A stretch of DNA of 64,000 nt from Bacillus sp. FJAT-14578 (lineage in GTDB: Bacteria > Bacillota > Bacilli > Bacillales > Bacillaceae_H). The notes under the pieces are model-generated. The model had not been told where the DNA came from. It saw only the letters and a list, made by a program, of their open reading frames with translations, and ran no database searches. A program made the position numbers and the translations under genes. Each line of letters begins with the position of its first letter. Position 1 is the stretch's first letter. Positions 7,660-16,033 of the stretch are shown here, piece after piece. The stretch is from NCBI RefSeq assembly GCF_000504165.1, contig NZ_KI632505.1, positions 682,001 through 746,000 on the forward strand. The letters run 5' to 3'.

Positions 7660-8907
7660 CTAATTAAAAATTATAGGGAAAGTAAATGTAACGAAAGCTG
7701 CCCAAAGTCCGTAGACCGGCAAATACTTAGTAACGGCATCTTGGATAGTTGAAGGTCCGGATTTGTTTTGTAGAAAACGCATATAGGAGAGCATAATCCA
7801 AATTAGATTTGCCCAGATAAGTATGTTTGCTCCTAAAACAGCAAGTCTATTAGGCGTAATCCCATAAGAAGAAAGCCTGAACACGATAGCTGACAAAGCC
7901 ACACTGTCAATAATAAGCGCAAGAACAATTAAGGCAAAATTTATATAATCTGAAATGTTCTTTTTCTCGTCTGAGTCGCTCTCGGTAATGGAAAATATGG
8001 TAACGGCCAATACGCCAAGGAGTATTCCGTTGAAGGCTATCAGGAAATTGCGGTCCAAGAATGGATTTTTTCCGACCCATATAACCGTTATAAGATAGAC
8101 CACCAATGTGACCAGGACAAGAGGACTAAAAATTTTAGCTATATATGGTGTAATATTCTTAGCAAGTTTAAGATTCATTGATACCAGGTATGCAGCCACA
8201 ATAGCGAGAGCGGCAGCACCAAATAAAACGACATTACTAAAATAGAAGTCTTCTATATCCAAGCCAACAAAGCTAAATAACTGCATGGTTAATGCTGCTA
8301 GTACCATTCCGCTAACTGCCATGCTGGCGTAGAGAATACAATATTCCAAATTAAATTTAATATAGGCTAATCTTGTACTGCCTTTTGAATATTCATTTCC
8401 TGTAAATGCAAGCCCTACCAATACCCATAAGAATATGGGAAAGTGTAAATAAGCAAGGATAATACTGTCTTTATAATTTAATGGCAGCATATTAAGATAA
8501 AACCCGGAAATTAGGAACAACGCTGCAAGGGAATAAATAACACTTTTTTTCGGAGTATTATTGTAAACAAAATAGGCAGCAATAAAGGGAATTATACCAA
8601 AAGCCAGGTTAATTGGAGCAATTGCTTCCTGTTCGACAAAATGGAAAATGATCCTGGTGCTTATCCCGGCCAGAATGGCTAAAATGCCCATGAATAAGAA
8701 ACCTTTTTGAAGCAAGGAAGATTTTTCTGTATTTGCCGTCTCCTTGAAATGCAATCTTTCATACCAAACGCCAAGAACCTGAGAATCAGGATTTTGTTCC
8801 CGTGCGTGTGAGAATGACTTTTTAAAAGCTTTCGGGTCTTTTCTATACATTCTCTCCAGCTCATGAGGGTTAGCAATATTTTCAATAATCAAATTGTTAA
8901 TGTCCAT
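7660..8907 (-). CDS. Multi-pass membrane protein of unknown function
   Basis: A 415-residue protein starting at ATG 8907 (AGGGGAGGT upstream); the longer frame from 8952 lacks support. After a ~75-residue soluble N-terminus (MDINNLIIENIANPHELERM) come about eleven hydrophobic helices covering the rest of the chain, with short charged loops. It looks like a DUF4153-type or related integral membrane protein, but I cannot assign a family firmly. It is the last gene of a minus-strand set with an Xre-type regulator and a DUF2975 membrane protein, suggesting a small membrane system under one regulator. No substrate is suggested. Confidence 0.6.
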   Translation of the reverse strand: MDINNLIIENIANPHELERMYRKDPKAFKKSFSHAREQNPDSQVLGVWYERLHFKETANTEKSSLLQKGFLFMGILAILAGISTRIIFHFVEQEAIAPINLAFGIIPFIAAYFVYNNTPKKSVIYSLAALFLISGFYLNMLPLNYKDSIILAYLHFPIFLWVLVGLAFTGNEYSKGSTRLAYIKFNLEYCILYASMAVSGMVLAALTMQLFSFVGLDIEDFYFSNVVLFGAAALAIVAAYLVSMNLKLAKNITPYIAKIFSPLVLVTLVVYLITVIWVGKNPFLDRNFLIAFNGILLGVLAVTIFSITESDSDEKKNISDYINFALIVLALIIDSVALSAIVFRLSSYGITPNRLAVLGANILIWANLIWIMLSYMRFLQNKSGPSTIQDAVTKYLPVYGLWAAFVTFTFPIIFN

Positions 8908-8955
8908 AGTTATACCTCCCCTAATAATTGTTATATTAAGTTTCCTCCACAATGT

Positions 8956-9171
8956 TTAACTGTCTTCGTCACTTTTGTATTCTAAAATATCTCCAGGCTG
9001 ACATTCTAAAGCCTTACAAATTGCCTCTAAAGTGGATAATCGAATCGCTTTTGCCTTTCCATTTTTCAATATAGAAAGGTTCGCCATTGTTATTCCAACC
9101 TTCTCCGAAAGTTCTGTTACGCTCATTTTCCTTTTTGCTAACATCACATCAATATTGATTATAATTGCCAT
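8956..9171 (-). CDS. Small Xre-type HTH regulator, YozG-like
   Basis: A 71-residue stand-alone helix-turn-helix protein (MSVTELSEKVGITMANLSILKNGKAKAIRLSTL as two fragments of one HTH) ending in CKALECQPGDILEY, the typical signature of the YozG/YdaS-like Xre group. It lies 11 bp downstream of a DUF2975 gene, the same pairing as Bacillus subtilis yoaS-yozG. It probably controls its own operon. The third gene, a large membrane protein, follows after about 48 bp. Confidence 0.88.
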   Translation of the reverse strand: MAIIINIDVMLAKRKMSVTELSEKVGITMANLSILKNGKAKAIRLSTLEAICKALECQPGDILEYKSDEDS

Positions 9172-9182
9172 TGTTATTCACC

Positions 9183-9665
9183 TCAGACCGTTAAATCATT
9201 TTCTGATTTGATATTAATTGCTTCTTGTAAAAGTTTTTGGAGAACAGCCGCAAAGACTGCGATAACCATCGAAGCAAAAGGAACAACCAATCCGACAAAG
9301 ATAACTCCTGGTGCGTCGTCTACTTCCGCAAAGATATAGAAGAGCGGCCAAACTAGCACATGCAAAATACTGATTGTGATGGCACAGTATTTGATTTTCT
9401 TTAAAGCTTTTACAGATAAATCGGAGAAAGCTTTATTTTTGTCAATATAGCGTAAGAGTTTGAAAGCTTGATACAAAGCAAAGTAAAAAGGTATCGCCGA
9501 TGCATCAAAAGCGATGAAAACGAGATATTTTATAAAAGCAAACTCTGGAAGCAATTTTGCTGCAAGATTCGCCATCTCAGGCACCAAAAAGATGCACAGA
9601 GCAAGAACTGGGACTCCTAAAAGAATAACAGCTATTTTTAAAAACAACGTTGTTACTTTTTCCAT
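9183..9665 (-). CDS. DUF2975 membrane protein, YoaS-like
   Basis: A 160-residue protein with four membrane helices. ATG 9665 is chosen because GAGGTG lies 6 nt upstream; the open frame extends to a GTG at 9674 inside the binding site. Sequence features such as FYFALYQAFKLLRYIDKNKAFSDLSVKALKKIKYC (a conserved cytosolic segment between helices 2 and 3) fit DUF2975, the family of B. subtilis YoaS. Members are nearly always encoded beside a small Xre regulator, as here. Molecular function unknown. Confidence 0.82.
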   Translation of the reverse strand: MEKVTTLFLKIAVILLGVPVLALCIFLVPEMANLAAKLLPEFAFIKYLVFIAFDASAIPFYFALYQAFKLLRYIDKNKAFSDLSVKALKKIKYCAITISILHVLVWPLFYIFAEVDDAPGVIFVGLVVPFASMVIAVFAAVLQKLLQEAINIKSENDLTV

Positions 9666-9782
9666 AAAAAGCACCTCACTTATTTATTCTGATTTTGATT
9701 TTAATATATATTTTATCGTTTTACAATAAATTTTTATTCATTTGGATAATATTTTTATTGTATATTTTTGTTTTAAGCAAAA

Positions 9783-9815
9783 ATAAAAAGCATTCCTCAT
9801 TCAAAGAAATGCTCT
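9783..9815 (-). terminator. Weak hairpin behind the 9878-10072 relic
   Basis: AGCATT and AATGCT bracket a 13-nt loop, with a T-run (TTTTTATTTTT) on the minus strand. It would end a minus-strand transcript from the fragment at 9878-10072. Confidence 0.4.
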
Positions 9816-9877
9816 ATAACTTTAAACCATTAAATTTATAACTTGTACAGCTAACCTGCTTCTTTAGCAATAAAGTT

Positions 9878-10072
9878 TTAATCATTACTATCAAAATCAT
9901 AGTCATCAAGCTGGATTTTATAATACTCATCACAATTCTCTTCAGTTGGAAGAATTCCGTCTTCATCAGGCAAAAGAACCCTTAACACGTCCCGTCCCAT
10001 TTCTCTATACTGTTTAAACGTCACTTTAAAGCCTTCTTTAATAAAAATAAAAGGAGGATTTATAGCCTCCTT
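9878..10072 (-). pseudogene. C-terminal fragment of an unidentified acidic protein
   Basis: The minus strand is open for 64 codons from 10072 down to a stop at 9878-9880. It encodes a protein-like acidic stretch (FKVTFKQYREMGRDVLRVLL, then PDEDGILPTEENCDEYYKI, tail DDYDFDSND) but has no start codon with a ribosome binding site. Its 5' end overlaps the terminator of the upstream antiporter gene. It looks like the surviving tail of a lost gene. I do not recognise the family. Confidence 0.4.
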
Positions 10073-10078
10073 TTATTG
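10051..10078 (-). terminator. Intrinsic terminator of the antiporter gene
   Basis: AAAGGAGG and CCTCCTTT flank an 8-nt loop; the minus strand continues with TTTATTTTTATT. It lies just after the stop of the cation:proton antiporter gene. Confidence 0.75.
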
Positions 10079-10089
10079 GATTCATTTAG

Positions 10090-11247
10090 TCAACCAGCAC
10101 TTTTTACATTTTCTATTTTAGGCTCCGACTTAAAAAACCACTTCATCATTGGTGGGGTTACAATTGTTGTCACAAGAATGACTACGACAATAACAGCAAA
10201 CATATCTTGACTTAATAACTTAGATTCCAAACCAATAGCGGCAATAATTAATGCTACTTCACCACGAGATACCATCGCCGAACCTATCCCTAACGAACTA
10301 TTCCAAGAGAATCCAGCTACCTTTGCACCGATTGATGCACCGATTAACTTCGTGAGGATAGCTAAAATACTTAATAAAACAATAAGGCCTAAATTTTCAG
10401 TCATACCACTAAACTCAGCAGAGACACCAATGGATGTAAAGAATACAGGAACAAAAATAGAATAACTGATGGTTTCAACCTTTTCGAAAACTTCGTGTTT
10501 GTAGTTTGTTAAACTGATCGCTACTCCTGCGATATAAGCTCCGATAATGGCAGCGACCCCCGCATATTCTGCTAAATACGCATAAACAAAACAGATAATC
10601 AAAGCAGACGAAATCACAGCTTCCGTCACTTTTAACGGGGCAAACTTTTCCAAGAACCAGGGTACTATTTTCCACGCTACAAAGATGGCTCCTGCAAAAA
10701 ATAGTACTTTCTTTAATACCACCTGACCTAAGTTGACATCCCCTCCGGCCATGCTCATTAAAAATGCCAGAGCAATGATCACTACAACATCATCAATAAC
10801 GGCTGCTCCTAAAATGGTTGCCCCTTCACGGGATTTTAATTGATTCATCTCTTTAAGGGCTTGAACAGAGATGCTTACACTCGTAGCTGAAAGCAATAAC
10901 CCTAAAAACCCGGACTGTATAGGTGTAAGGTTTAACATCATTCCAGCCAAGTACCCTAAAGTAAGAGGCGCAACAATCCCAGCAACGCCTACATAGGTAG
11001 AAGCTTTTCCAGTCCTTTTAAACTCATCAATATCTGTTTCTAACCCTGCAATAAACATAAGCAATATAACACCGATTTGACTAAATTCTGATAATGTTTC
11101 TGTATCGGTCACTAATCCTAAAACCGATGGTCCTAATACAATTCCAATCAGGAGTTTCCCGAGAACAGAAGGCTGCCCTAATCTTACGCTTATGTCCCCC
11201 GCAATTTTAGATGCAATTAAAATAATAGCTAATTGAAGTATTAACAC
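10090..11247 (-). CDS. CPA2-family cation:proton antiporter, NapA/GerN type
   Basis: A 385-residue integral membrane protein with about twelve helices, nearly the length of Enterococcus NapA and Bacillus GerN. Conserved positions include GQPSVLGKLLIGIVLGP near the N-terminus and the paired acidic residues in LGAAVIDDVVVIIAL (about residues 147-161), the Asp-Asp ion site of CPA2 exchangers. It should exchange Na+ or K+ for H+ across the membrane. No KTN/TrkA regulatory domain is fused or adjacent. The start is GTG 11247 with AAAGGTGG about 7 nt upstream. Monocistronic, with its own terminator. Confidence 0.88.
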   Translation of the reverse strand: MLILQLAIILIASKIAGDISVRLGQPSVLGKLLIGIVLGPSVLGLVTDTETLSEFSQIGVILLMFIAGLETDIDEFKRTGKASTYVGVAGIVAPLTLGYLAGMMLNLTPIQSGFLGLLLSATSVSISVQALKEMNQLKSREGATILGAAVIDDVVVIIALAFLMSMAGGDVNLGQVVLKKVLFFAGAIFVAWKIVPWFLEKFAPLKVTEAVISSALIICFVYAYLAEYAGVAAIIGAYIAGVAISLTNYKHEVFEKVETISYSIFVPVFFTSIGVSAEFSGMTENLGLIVLLSILAILTKLIGASIGAKVAGFSWNSSLGIGSAMVSRGEVALIIAAIGLESKLLSQDMFAVIVVVILVTTIVTPPMMKWFFKSEPKIENVKSAG

Positions 11248-11297
11248 TTAAATACCACCTTTCTTTATTTTGAAATTTATTCCACCCTTAAAAATGC

Positions 11298-11346
11298 AAA
11301 AAGAGCCTGTCACCAAGGGACATACGTATCCCTTGGTGACAGGCTC
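11298..11346 (-). terminator. Very strong 17-bp hairpin terminator
   Basis: GAGCCTGTCACCAAGGG (11303-11319) and its perfect complement at 11330-11346 surround a 10-nt loop. The minus strand continues with TTTTTGCATTTTTA, so it would stop a transcript entering from the relic at 11347-11568 and insulate the antiporter gene. Confidence 0.7.
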
Positions 11347-11568
11347 CTCCAAAAAAAAAATGATTCTATTATAAAGCATATAGTTATCTTTCATTATTAG
11401 ATACGACTCAAAGTCTAAAAGGTTTCATTATTAATGATTTTTTTTTTGATATTTTGTATCTTCTTCTTTTTCAATTAAATCCAATGCCATTTGCTTCATT
11501 TCCTTATCCTCTAGTTTTGATGTGACAGACTATGGCCCCAATGCTTGAGACCATGGGGTCATAGTCTG
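11347..11568 (-). other. Short stretch with a possible C-terminal coding relic
   Basis: On the minus strand 11499-11431 encodes MKQMALDLIEKEEDTKYQ and a few more residues to a stop, open back to 11526 (…SKLEDKEMKQ). This resembles the charged cytosolic tail of a transporter, but no upstream part remains and there is no clear ribosome binding site. The strong terminator at 11298-11346 would fit as the end of that lost gene. Nothing else is visible. Confidence 0.35.
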
Positions 11569-11569
11569 T
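11525..11569. terminator. Hairpin at the end of the LacI gene
   Basis: ACAGACTATG-x-CCCCA and TGGGG-x-CATAGTCTGT pair across a 12-nt loop; the right arm reaches the stop codon of the LacI-type gene. No long T-run follows on the minus strand, so termination strength is uncertain. Confidence 0.5.
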
Positions 11570-12573
11570 TATTTTCCGAAAGGCTTGACGGATGTTCTTT
11601 CGATTAATGTGCCGGGAATCAAGACAGAAACGGGTTCTTCCTTTTCCTCATCGATTTCACTTAACAATATACGGATTGTCGCGTCAATCATTTCATCCAC
11701 GGGCTGCTGCCATGTCGTTAACGAATATGGAGGCCAGGAAGCCATTGTAATATCGTCGAACCCTATAATCGATACATCGTTCGGAATCGTTAGGCTCAAA
11801 GATTTGGCCGCATCCATCGCTCCTAACGCCATAATATCATTCGCGCAAAAAATAGCCTCTGGCGGTTGGCTCTCTTTTAACAACCGCAAAGCGGCCTGAT
11901 AGGCTTCTTCATATGTATAATTCCCTTCCTCCACAACAGGCTCGATCCCTTTCCGGGAAAGAACCTCACGAAATCCGCGTTCCCGGTCATAGCTCGTCGA
12001 TGTATTCCTGTGCCCTGCGATATAAGCAAATTGCCGATGCCCTTGTTTGAGTAAATACTCGCCGATTTGCTTGCCGGCATTGTAATTATCGCAGCAAACA
12101 ACATGACACGGGAAATCTTTAATGTACCGATTGAATAAAATGACCGGAATATCATTTTCCGAAAGATTAGCCACAACGTTTGAAGACAATAAGGCATCCG
12201 TCACGATGACTCCTTCGACATTATATTCAAGGAACTGCGAGATTTCATCTTGTTCAATTTCATCATTTTCGGTATGGACAAAGAGAACATGATATCCTTT
12301 TTCACCTAATCCTTTTGTGAATTTATCTAAAATTTCCGGATAGAAAGGATTTTGAATATTTCCCATGACAAGTCCAATCATGTTTGTTTTATTCATGATC
12401 AATCCTCTTGCCAGCGCATTCGGGCGATAACCGAGCTCTTTAGCTGCGTCTAGTACCCGGCGGCGCGCCTTTTCGGACACATTTGCCCCGGGAGTAAAAA
12501 CCCGTGATACCGTTGATTGTGACACACCGGCCAATCGGGCAACCTCCGTGGCATTCACCTGTTTTTTCTTCAA
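11569..12573 (-). CDS. LacI-family transcriptional regulator of the HisD-GntP cluster
   Basis: A 334-residue LacI/GalR repressor. TTG 12573 is taken as start because GGGGGGAGGG lies directly upstream; the frame extends to 12609 without a better site. The N-terminal HTH and hinge are clear (NATEVARLAGVSQSTVSRVF, then ELGYRPNALARGL). The periplasmic-binding-like sensor domain follows, with FCANDIMALGAMDAAK and IIGFDDITMASWPPYSLTT. It is the third gene after a HisD-like dehydrogenase and a GntP permease on the same strand. It most likely represses that cluster through the palindromes at 15593-15670. The effector is unknown. Confidence 0.88.
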   Translation of the reverse strand: MKKKQVNATEVARLAGVSQSTVSRVFTPGANVSEKARRRVLDAAKELGYRPNALARGLIMNKTNMIGLVMGNIQNPFYPEILDKFTKGLGEKGYHVLFVHTENDEIEQDEISQFLEYNVEGVIVTDALLSSNVVANLSENDIPVILFNRYIKDFPCHVVCCDNYNAGKQIGEYLLKQGHRQFAYIAGHRNTSTSYDRERGFREVLSRKGIEPVVEEGNYTYEEAYQAALRLLKESQPPEAIFCANDIMALGAMDAAKSLSLTIPNDVSIIGFDDITMASWPPYSLTTWQQPVDEMIDATIRILLSEIDEEKEEPVSVLIPGTLIERTSVKPFGK

Positions 12574-12683
12574 GGCTATCCCTCCCCCCCTAATTATTGG
12601 TTCATTCACACATATGTCTCTATTTTAAAGGTTCAAATGCCATTTGAATACTGTATTTGAACAGATGATTGAAACAGCATGAA

Positions 12684-12710
12684 GGAGCCTTCCCATCATG
12701 AAAAGGCTCC
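12684..12710 (-). terminator. Hairpin between gntP-like gene and lacI-like gene
   Basis: GGAGCCTT and AAGGCTCC pair over 8 bp with an 11-nt loop just downstream of the permease stop. A long T-run is lacking, so it may only attenuate read-through into the regulator gene. Confidence 0.4.
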
Positions 12711-12726
12711 CCGATGAACAAACGAT

Positions 12727-14040
12727 CTATAACCCTAATGAAAATAAAACGATTGCCAATACGACACCCAATAACGGAACCACCACGGTTAAAGCACCGA
12801 AAGCCGGATAGGCATCTTTATGTGTTTCCCCTGCTATCGCCCGAATCGTTGTGACAACATATCCGCCATGCGGAAGCGAGTCAAGGGATCCCGACGAAAT
12901 GGCAACGACTCGGTGCAGCGCATCTGGATTTACTCCCATATCAAGATAGTGCGGTGCAAGAAGAGGTAAAGCGATGGACTGGCCACCTGATGCTGAACCT
13001 GTCAGACCGGCGATAACACATACGGCAAGCGCACTGCCAATTAAAGGACTGCCGGGAATGCTTGTCATAAAATCGACTGTACTTGCAAACGCAGGGGTTG
13101 CTTTGGCCACTCCGCCGAATCCTACAACTGCCGAAGTATTGGCAATGGCAATAAGCGCCCCTATTGTTCCTTCAGAAACGGCATTCCAGAAGTCTCTAAA
13201 GTACTTTCTATTAAGCACATATGTGGCAATAACCCCGCCTAATAAAGCGACAATTAATGCCGATTGTGCCAAAGAATCATGGAAAGCAAAGGAAATAACA
13301 AGTACAACTAAAAGAGGGATGAAACTTACCAATGGGTTTGGTAAATCCTCTCTAGTTTCAAATCGATCAGTTTCCCTCTCTACAAAGTGTTCACCATTTT
13401 GAACCGCTTTCATAATCATGCGTTTTAACCACCAGTAACCAAAAACAATCATGAATATAGCTACAATTAAACTAACTTCCCAACCGGCATATGGTGAGGT
13501 GTTCAAAAACTCGATCGGAATCCAGTTCTGAATTTCCGGTGATCCGGCCGACGTCATCGTAAAGGTTGTGGATCCAAAGGCAAGAGCTGCCGGAATAAAT
13601 CGTCTTGGCAAATTCGCTTCCTTAAATAGACTGATCGCCATTGGATAAACTGAGAAAGCGACGACGAATAAACTGACTCCTCCATACGTCAACACGGCAC
13701 AGGCAATAACAATAGCCATAACCGCATTTTTCATTCCAATTTTTTCGACAATCCATTTGGAAACACTGTCTGCTGCTCCGCTATCTTCCATTAGCTTACC
13801 GAATATTGCTCCAATTAAAAACATTAAATACCATGATGTAATGAACCCGGCGAATCCGCCCATATAGTTTGTAAGAAAGTTGGCTTCCCCTTCTGCCGCT
13901 AATTGCGGAAACAATGGCAGTCCATTCAACACCGCCACAAATAATGCTGAAAGCGGTGCCACAATGAGAAGATTCATTCCGCGCATTGTTAATACTGTTA
14001 GGAGCACCAATCCTCCTATAAGACCGATCATGCTGATCAA
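12727..14040 (-). CDS. GntP-family organic acid permease
   Basis: A 437-residue, twelve-helix transporter of the GntP/gluconate:H+ symporter family: LIVAPLSALFVAVLNGLPL near the N-terminus, GAIFGKLMEDSGAADSVSKW, FGSTTFTMTSAGSPEIQNW, and GLTGSASGGQSIALPLLAPHY and SGSLDSLPHGGYVVT towards the end, all typical. Family substrates are gluconate and other hydroxy-acids. The TTG at 14040 has AAGGGGGG at ideal spacing; an ATG three codons on is the alternative. It lies between a HisD-like dehydrogenase and a LacI repressor, so it probably imports the compound that the dehydrogenase oxidises. Confidence 0.88.
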   Translation of the reverse strand: MISMIGLIGGLVLLTVLTMRGMNLLIVAPLSALFVAVLNGLPLFPQLAAEGEANFLTNYMGGFAGFITSWYLMFLIGAIFGKLMEDSGAADSVSKWIVEKIGMKNAVMAIVIACAVLTYGGVSLFVVAFSVYPMAISLFKEANLPRRFIPAALAFGSTTFTMTSAGSPEIQNWIPIEFLNTSPYAGWEVSLIVAIFMIVFGYWWLKRMIMKAVQNGEHFVERETDRFETREDLPNPLVSFIPLLVVLVISFAFHDSLAQSALIVALLGGVIATYVLNRKYFRDFWNAVSEGTIGALIAIANTSAVVGFGGVAKATPAFASTVDFMTSIPGSPLIGSALAVCVIAGLTGSASGGQSIALPLLAPHYLDMGVNPDALHRVVAISSGSLDSLPHGGYVVTTIRAIAGETHKDAYPAFGALTVVVPLLGVVLAIVLFSLGL

Positions 14041-14283
14041 ATCTTTTCCCCCCTTTTCCTATCCCTTGCAGCAAGACTCTTTTTTTTAATGAAGTTTCTG
14101 AACGTTAAAGAGCCTGAATTTCTTTACGATTCTCCCCATTTGCAGAAAAATAATCCTATGTTATGATCGTTTTTAGATGCCGGACAGGGCGAAACGGTCT
14201 ATTTCATTGAATGTGAACATGGAATCAGAAGAGGCTGTCGCCCCCGCTGATTCCATGAACGCTTCCTGTCTTTCAAAACATGC

Positions 14284-15564
14284 TTACTGTTTTTTCCCGT
14301 AACGGCGCACACGGAGAAGCGCTTGTTCGGCATGCCCCGCAAAGTTTTCAAGCTGGCAAAGTCGAGCCGCGTATTCACCGATATAAGCGCTCGCTTCTTC
14401 CGTCACCTTTTGGTATGTCAACGTTTTCAAGAATTTACCTACCCAAAGTCCGCCTGTATAGCGTGCTGCCCCTTTTGTCGGAAGTGTATGGTTTGTACCG
14501 ATGACCTTATCGCCATATGCTACGTTTGTTTCCGGCCCAAGGAATAAGCAGCCATAGTTTGTCATGTTATTTAAGAAATAGTCAGGATCCTTCGTTAAAA
14601 TTTCAACATGCTCAAAAGCCAATTTATCTGCTTCAATTAATGCTTCTTCTTCATTCTCCACAAGAATAATTCTACCGTAATCTTCCCATGATACGCGTGC
14701 TACGTCGGCAGTCGGCAGAGTTTGCAATTGACGCTCAATCTCTTCTACCGTTTCCTGTGCAAGCTTTTCGGATGTCGTGATTAATGCCCCCGGTGATGTT
14801 GGTCCATGTTCTCCCTGGCCTAAAAGATCTGTCGCGATCATTTCTGCGTCAGCCGTTTCGTCTGCCACGACCAACGTCTCTGTAGGACCCGCGAAAAGGT
14901 CGATTCCAACACGTCCGTACAATTGGCGTTTTGCTTCCGCAACATAGGCATTCCCAGGTCCGACAAGCATGTCAACGGCTTCGATTGTTTCTGTACCGAC
15001 TGCCATTGCCGCCATTGCTTGAATGCCGCCAAGGATGTAGATTTCATCCGCTCCAGCCATGTGCATGGCTGCAACTGTCGCTGCAGGAATTTCGCCGTGG
15101 ATTGGAGGCGTACAAGCGATAACGCGTTTAACTCCCGCCACTTTTGCTGTCAGAACACTCATATGTGCAGATGCAACCATCGGGTAACGTCCGCCTGGGA
15201 TGTAGCAGCCAACACTGTTTACCGGGATATTTTTATGGCCGAGAATCACGCCCGGCAATGTTTCCACTTCAATATCCTGCATGGATTTTCGCTGTTCTTC
15301 GGCAAAACGTCTTACATTGCTTTGGGCAAATTTAATATCTTCAATCGTTTGCTCCGGCACGCTGCTGATGATTTCTTCAATTTGCTCTTGAGTGAGTCGG
15401 AAGCTTTCCGGTGACCATTTATCAAACTGCTCGGACAGCGCCCTTACAGCTGCATCCCCTTCTGTTTCAATACGTGTAATCGTTTGACGTACAGTCTCGG
15501 ATACTTGCGCATCATTCTGTGCGATTTCTTCTTGTGTTTTCCCTTCTTTTAAAAACTTTGCCAT
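14284..15564 (-). CDS. Histidinol dehydrogenase paralogue in a catabolic context
   Basis: A 426-residue zinc- and NAD-dependent dehydrogenase of the HisD family. The family zinc ligands appear conserved as Gln250, His253, Asp352 and His411, and the Glu-His catalytic pair as Glu318-His319 (LAFEHVEI). The substrate region differs from biosynthetic HisD: GQGEHGP replaces the usual SQAEHDP, and GTNHTLPTKGAARYTGGLW replaces the GPNHVLPTGG-type loop. No other his gene is near. With a GntP permease and a LacI repressor beside it, oxidation of an imported polyol or hydroxy-acid is more likely than histidine synthesis. HisD-like sulfopropanediol dehydrogenase is a known precedent for such recruitment. 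Confidence 0.85.
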   Translation of the reverse strand: MAKFLKEGKTQEEIAQNDAQVSETVRQTITRIETEGDAAVRALSEQFDKWSPESFRLTQEQIEEIISSVPEQTIEDIKFAQSNVRRFAEEQRKSMQDIEVETLPGVILGHKNIPVNSVGCYIPGGRYPMVASAHMSVLTAKVAGVKRVIACTPPIHGEIPAATVAAMHMAGADEIYILGGIQAMAAMAVGTETIEAVDMLVGPGNAYVAEAKRQLYGRVGIDLFAGPTETLVVADETADAEMIATDLLGQGEHGPTSPGALITTSEKLAQETVEEIERQLQTLPTADVARVSWEDYGRIILVENEEEALIEADKLAFEHVEILTKDPDYFLNNMTNYGCLFLGPETNVAYGDKVIGTNHTLPTKGAARYTGGLWVGKFLKTLTYQKVTEEASAYIGEYAARLCQLENFAGHAEQALLRVRRYGKKQ

Positions 15565-15592
15565 GATAAATCCCCCTTATAAGTGTTTGAAT

Positions 15593-15670
15593 ACGTATGC
15601 ATACGTCGGAAATTAAAAATTACATTCTCATGTAATTTTCTAAACAATCCTCTTTTGCATACGTATGCAA
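15593..15670 (-). promoter_or_regulatory. Two palindromic operators upstream of the HisD-like gene
   Basis: ACGTATGCATACGT at 15593-15606 and TTGCATACGTATGCAA at 15655-15670 are perfect palindromes built from the same half-site. Their centres are 63 bp apart, about six helical turns, which would suit DNA looping by a tetrameric or paired LacI-type repressor. The LacI gene at 11569-12573 is the obvious candidate binder. Confidence 0.7.
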
Positions 15671-15861
15671 GTTTCTGAAATTAAAAAGAGATAATCTCTA
15701 TCCCTTTACTTATTGGAATGAAAGTATAGCATTTTGCTAACGTATAAGTCAGAAAATTCATTTCATTCCATCTACTACTAGAATAGTTGAAGCGTTTTCA
15801 ATTGTCAATGTTTTTTTGAAAGGGTTTGCAAATTCATTTGGGAGAAATGTTTCAAATGCTC

Positions 15862-15914
15862 ATAAAGGAAACTTCCATCAGTGGGGGTTTTACTGCCCGC
15901 TAATGCGGGATAAA
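15862..15914 (+). repeat. Dispersed two-hairpin palindromic repeat, copy B
   Basis: The copy runs ATAAAGGAAACTTCCATCAG, a five-G run, TTTTACTGCCCG, CTAATGCGGGATAAA. It lies between the divergent HisD-like promoter and the hemD terminator and touches neither gene. Confidence 0.85.
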
Positions 15915-15948
15915 AAATCCTTTTGACCTGGGAGCCAAAAGGATTTTT
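15914..15948 (-). terminator. Terminator downstream of the hemD-like gene
   Basis: AAAATCCTTTTG and CAAAAGGATTTTT form a 12-bp stem with a 10-nt loop directly abutting repeat copy B. Runs of T are present in both directions; the nearest gene end is the hemD-like gene at 16034. Confidence 0.65.
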
Positions 15949-16033
15949 CACTTTACTCATCTATTTAATACTATTTACCTATTTCAACTACTTTCCGCTC
16001 TATGTAACAAAAAGGAAATTGAAAAAAACGGCG

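Noticed and set aside
7495..7752. Plus-strand 85-codon frame
   Set aside because: No ribosome binding site and it overlaps the end of a well-supported minus-strand membrane-protein gene.
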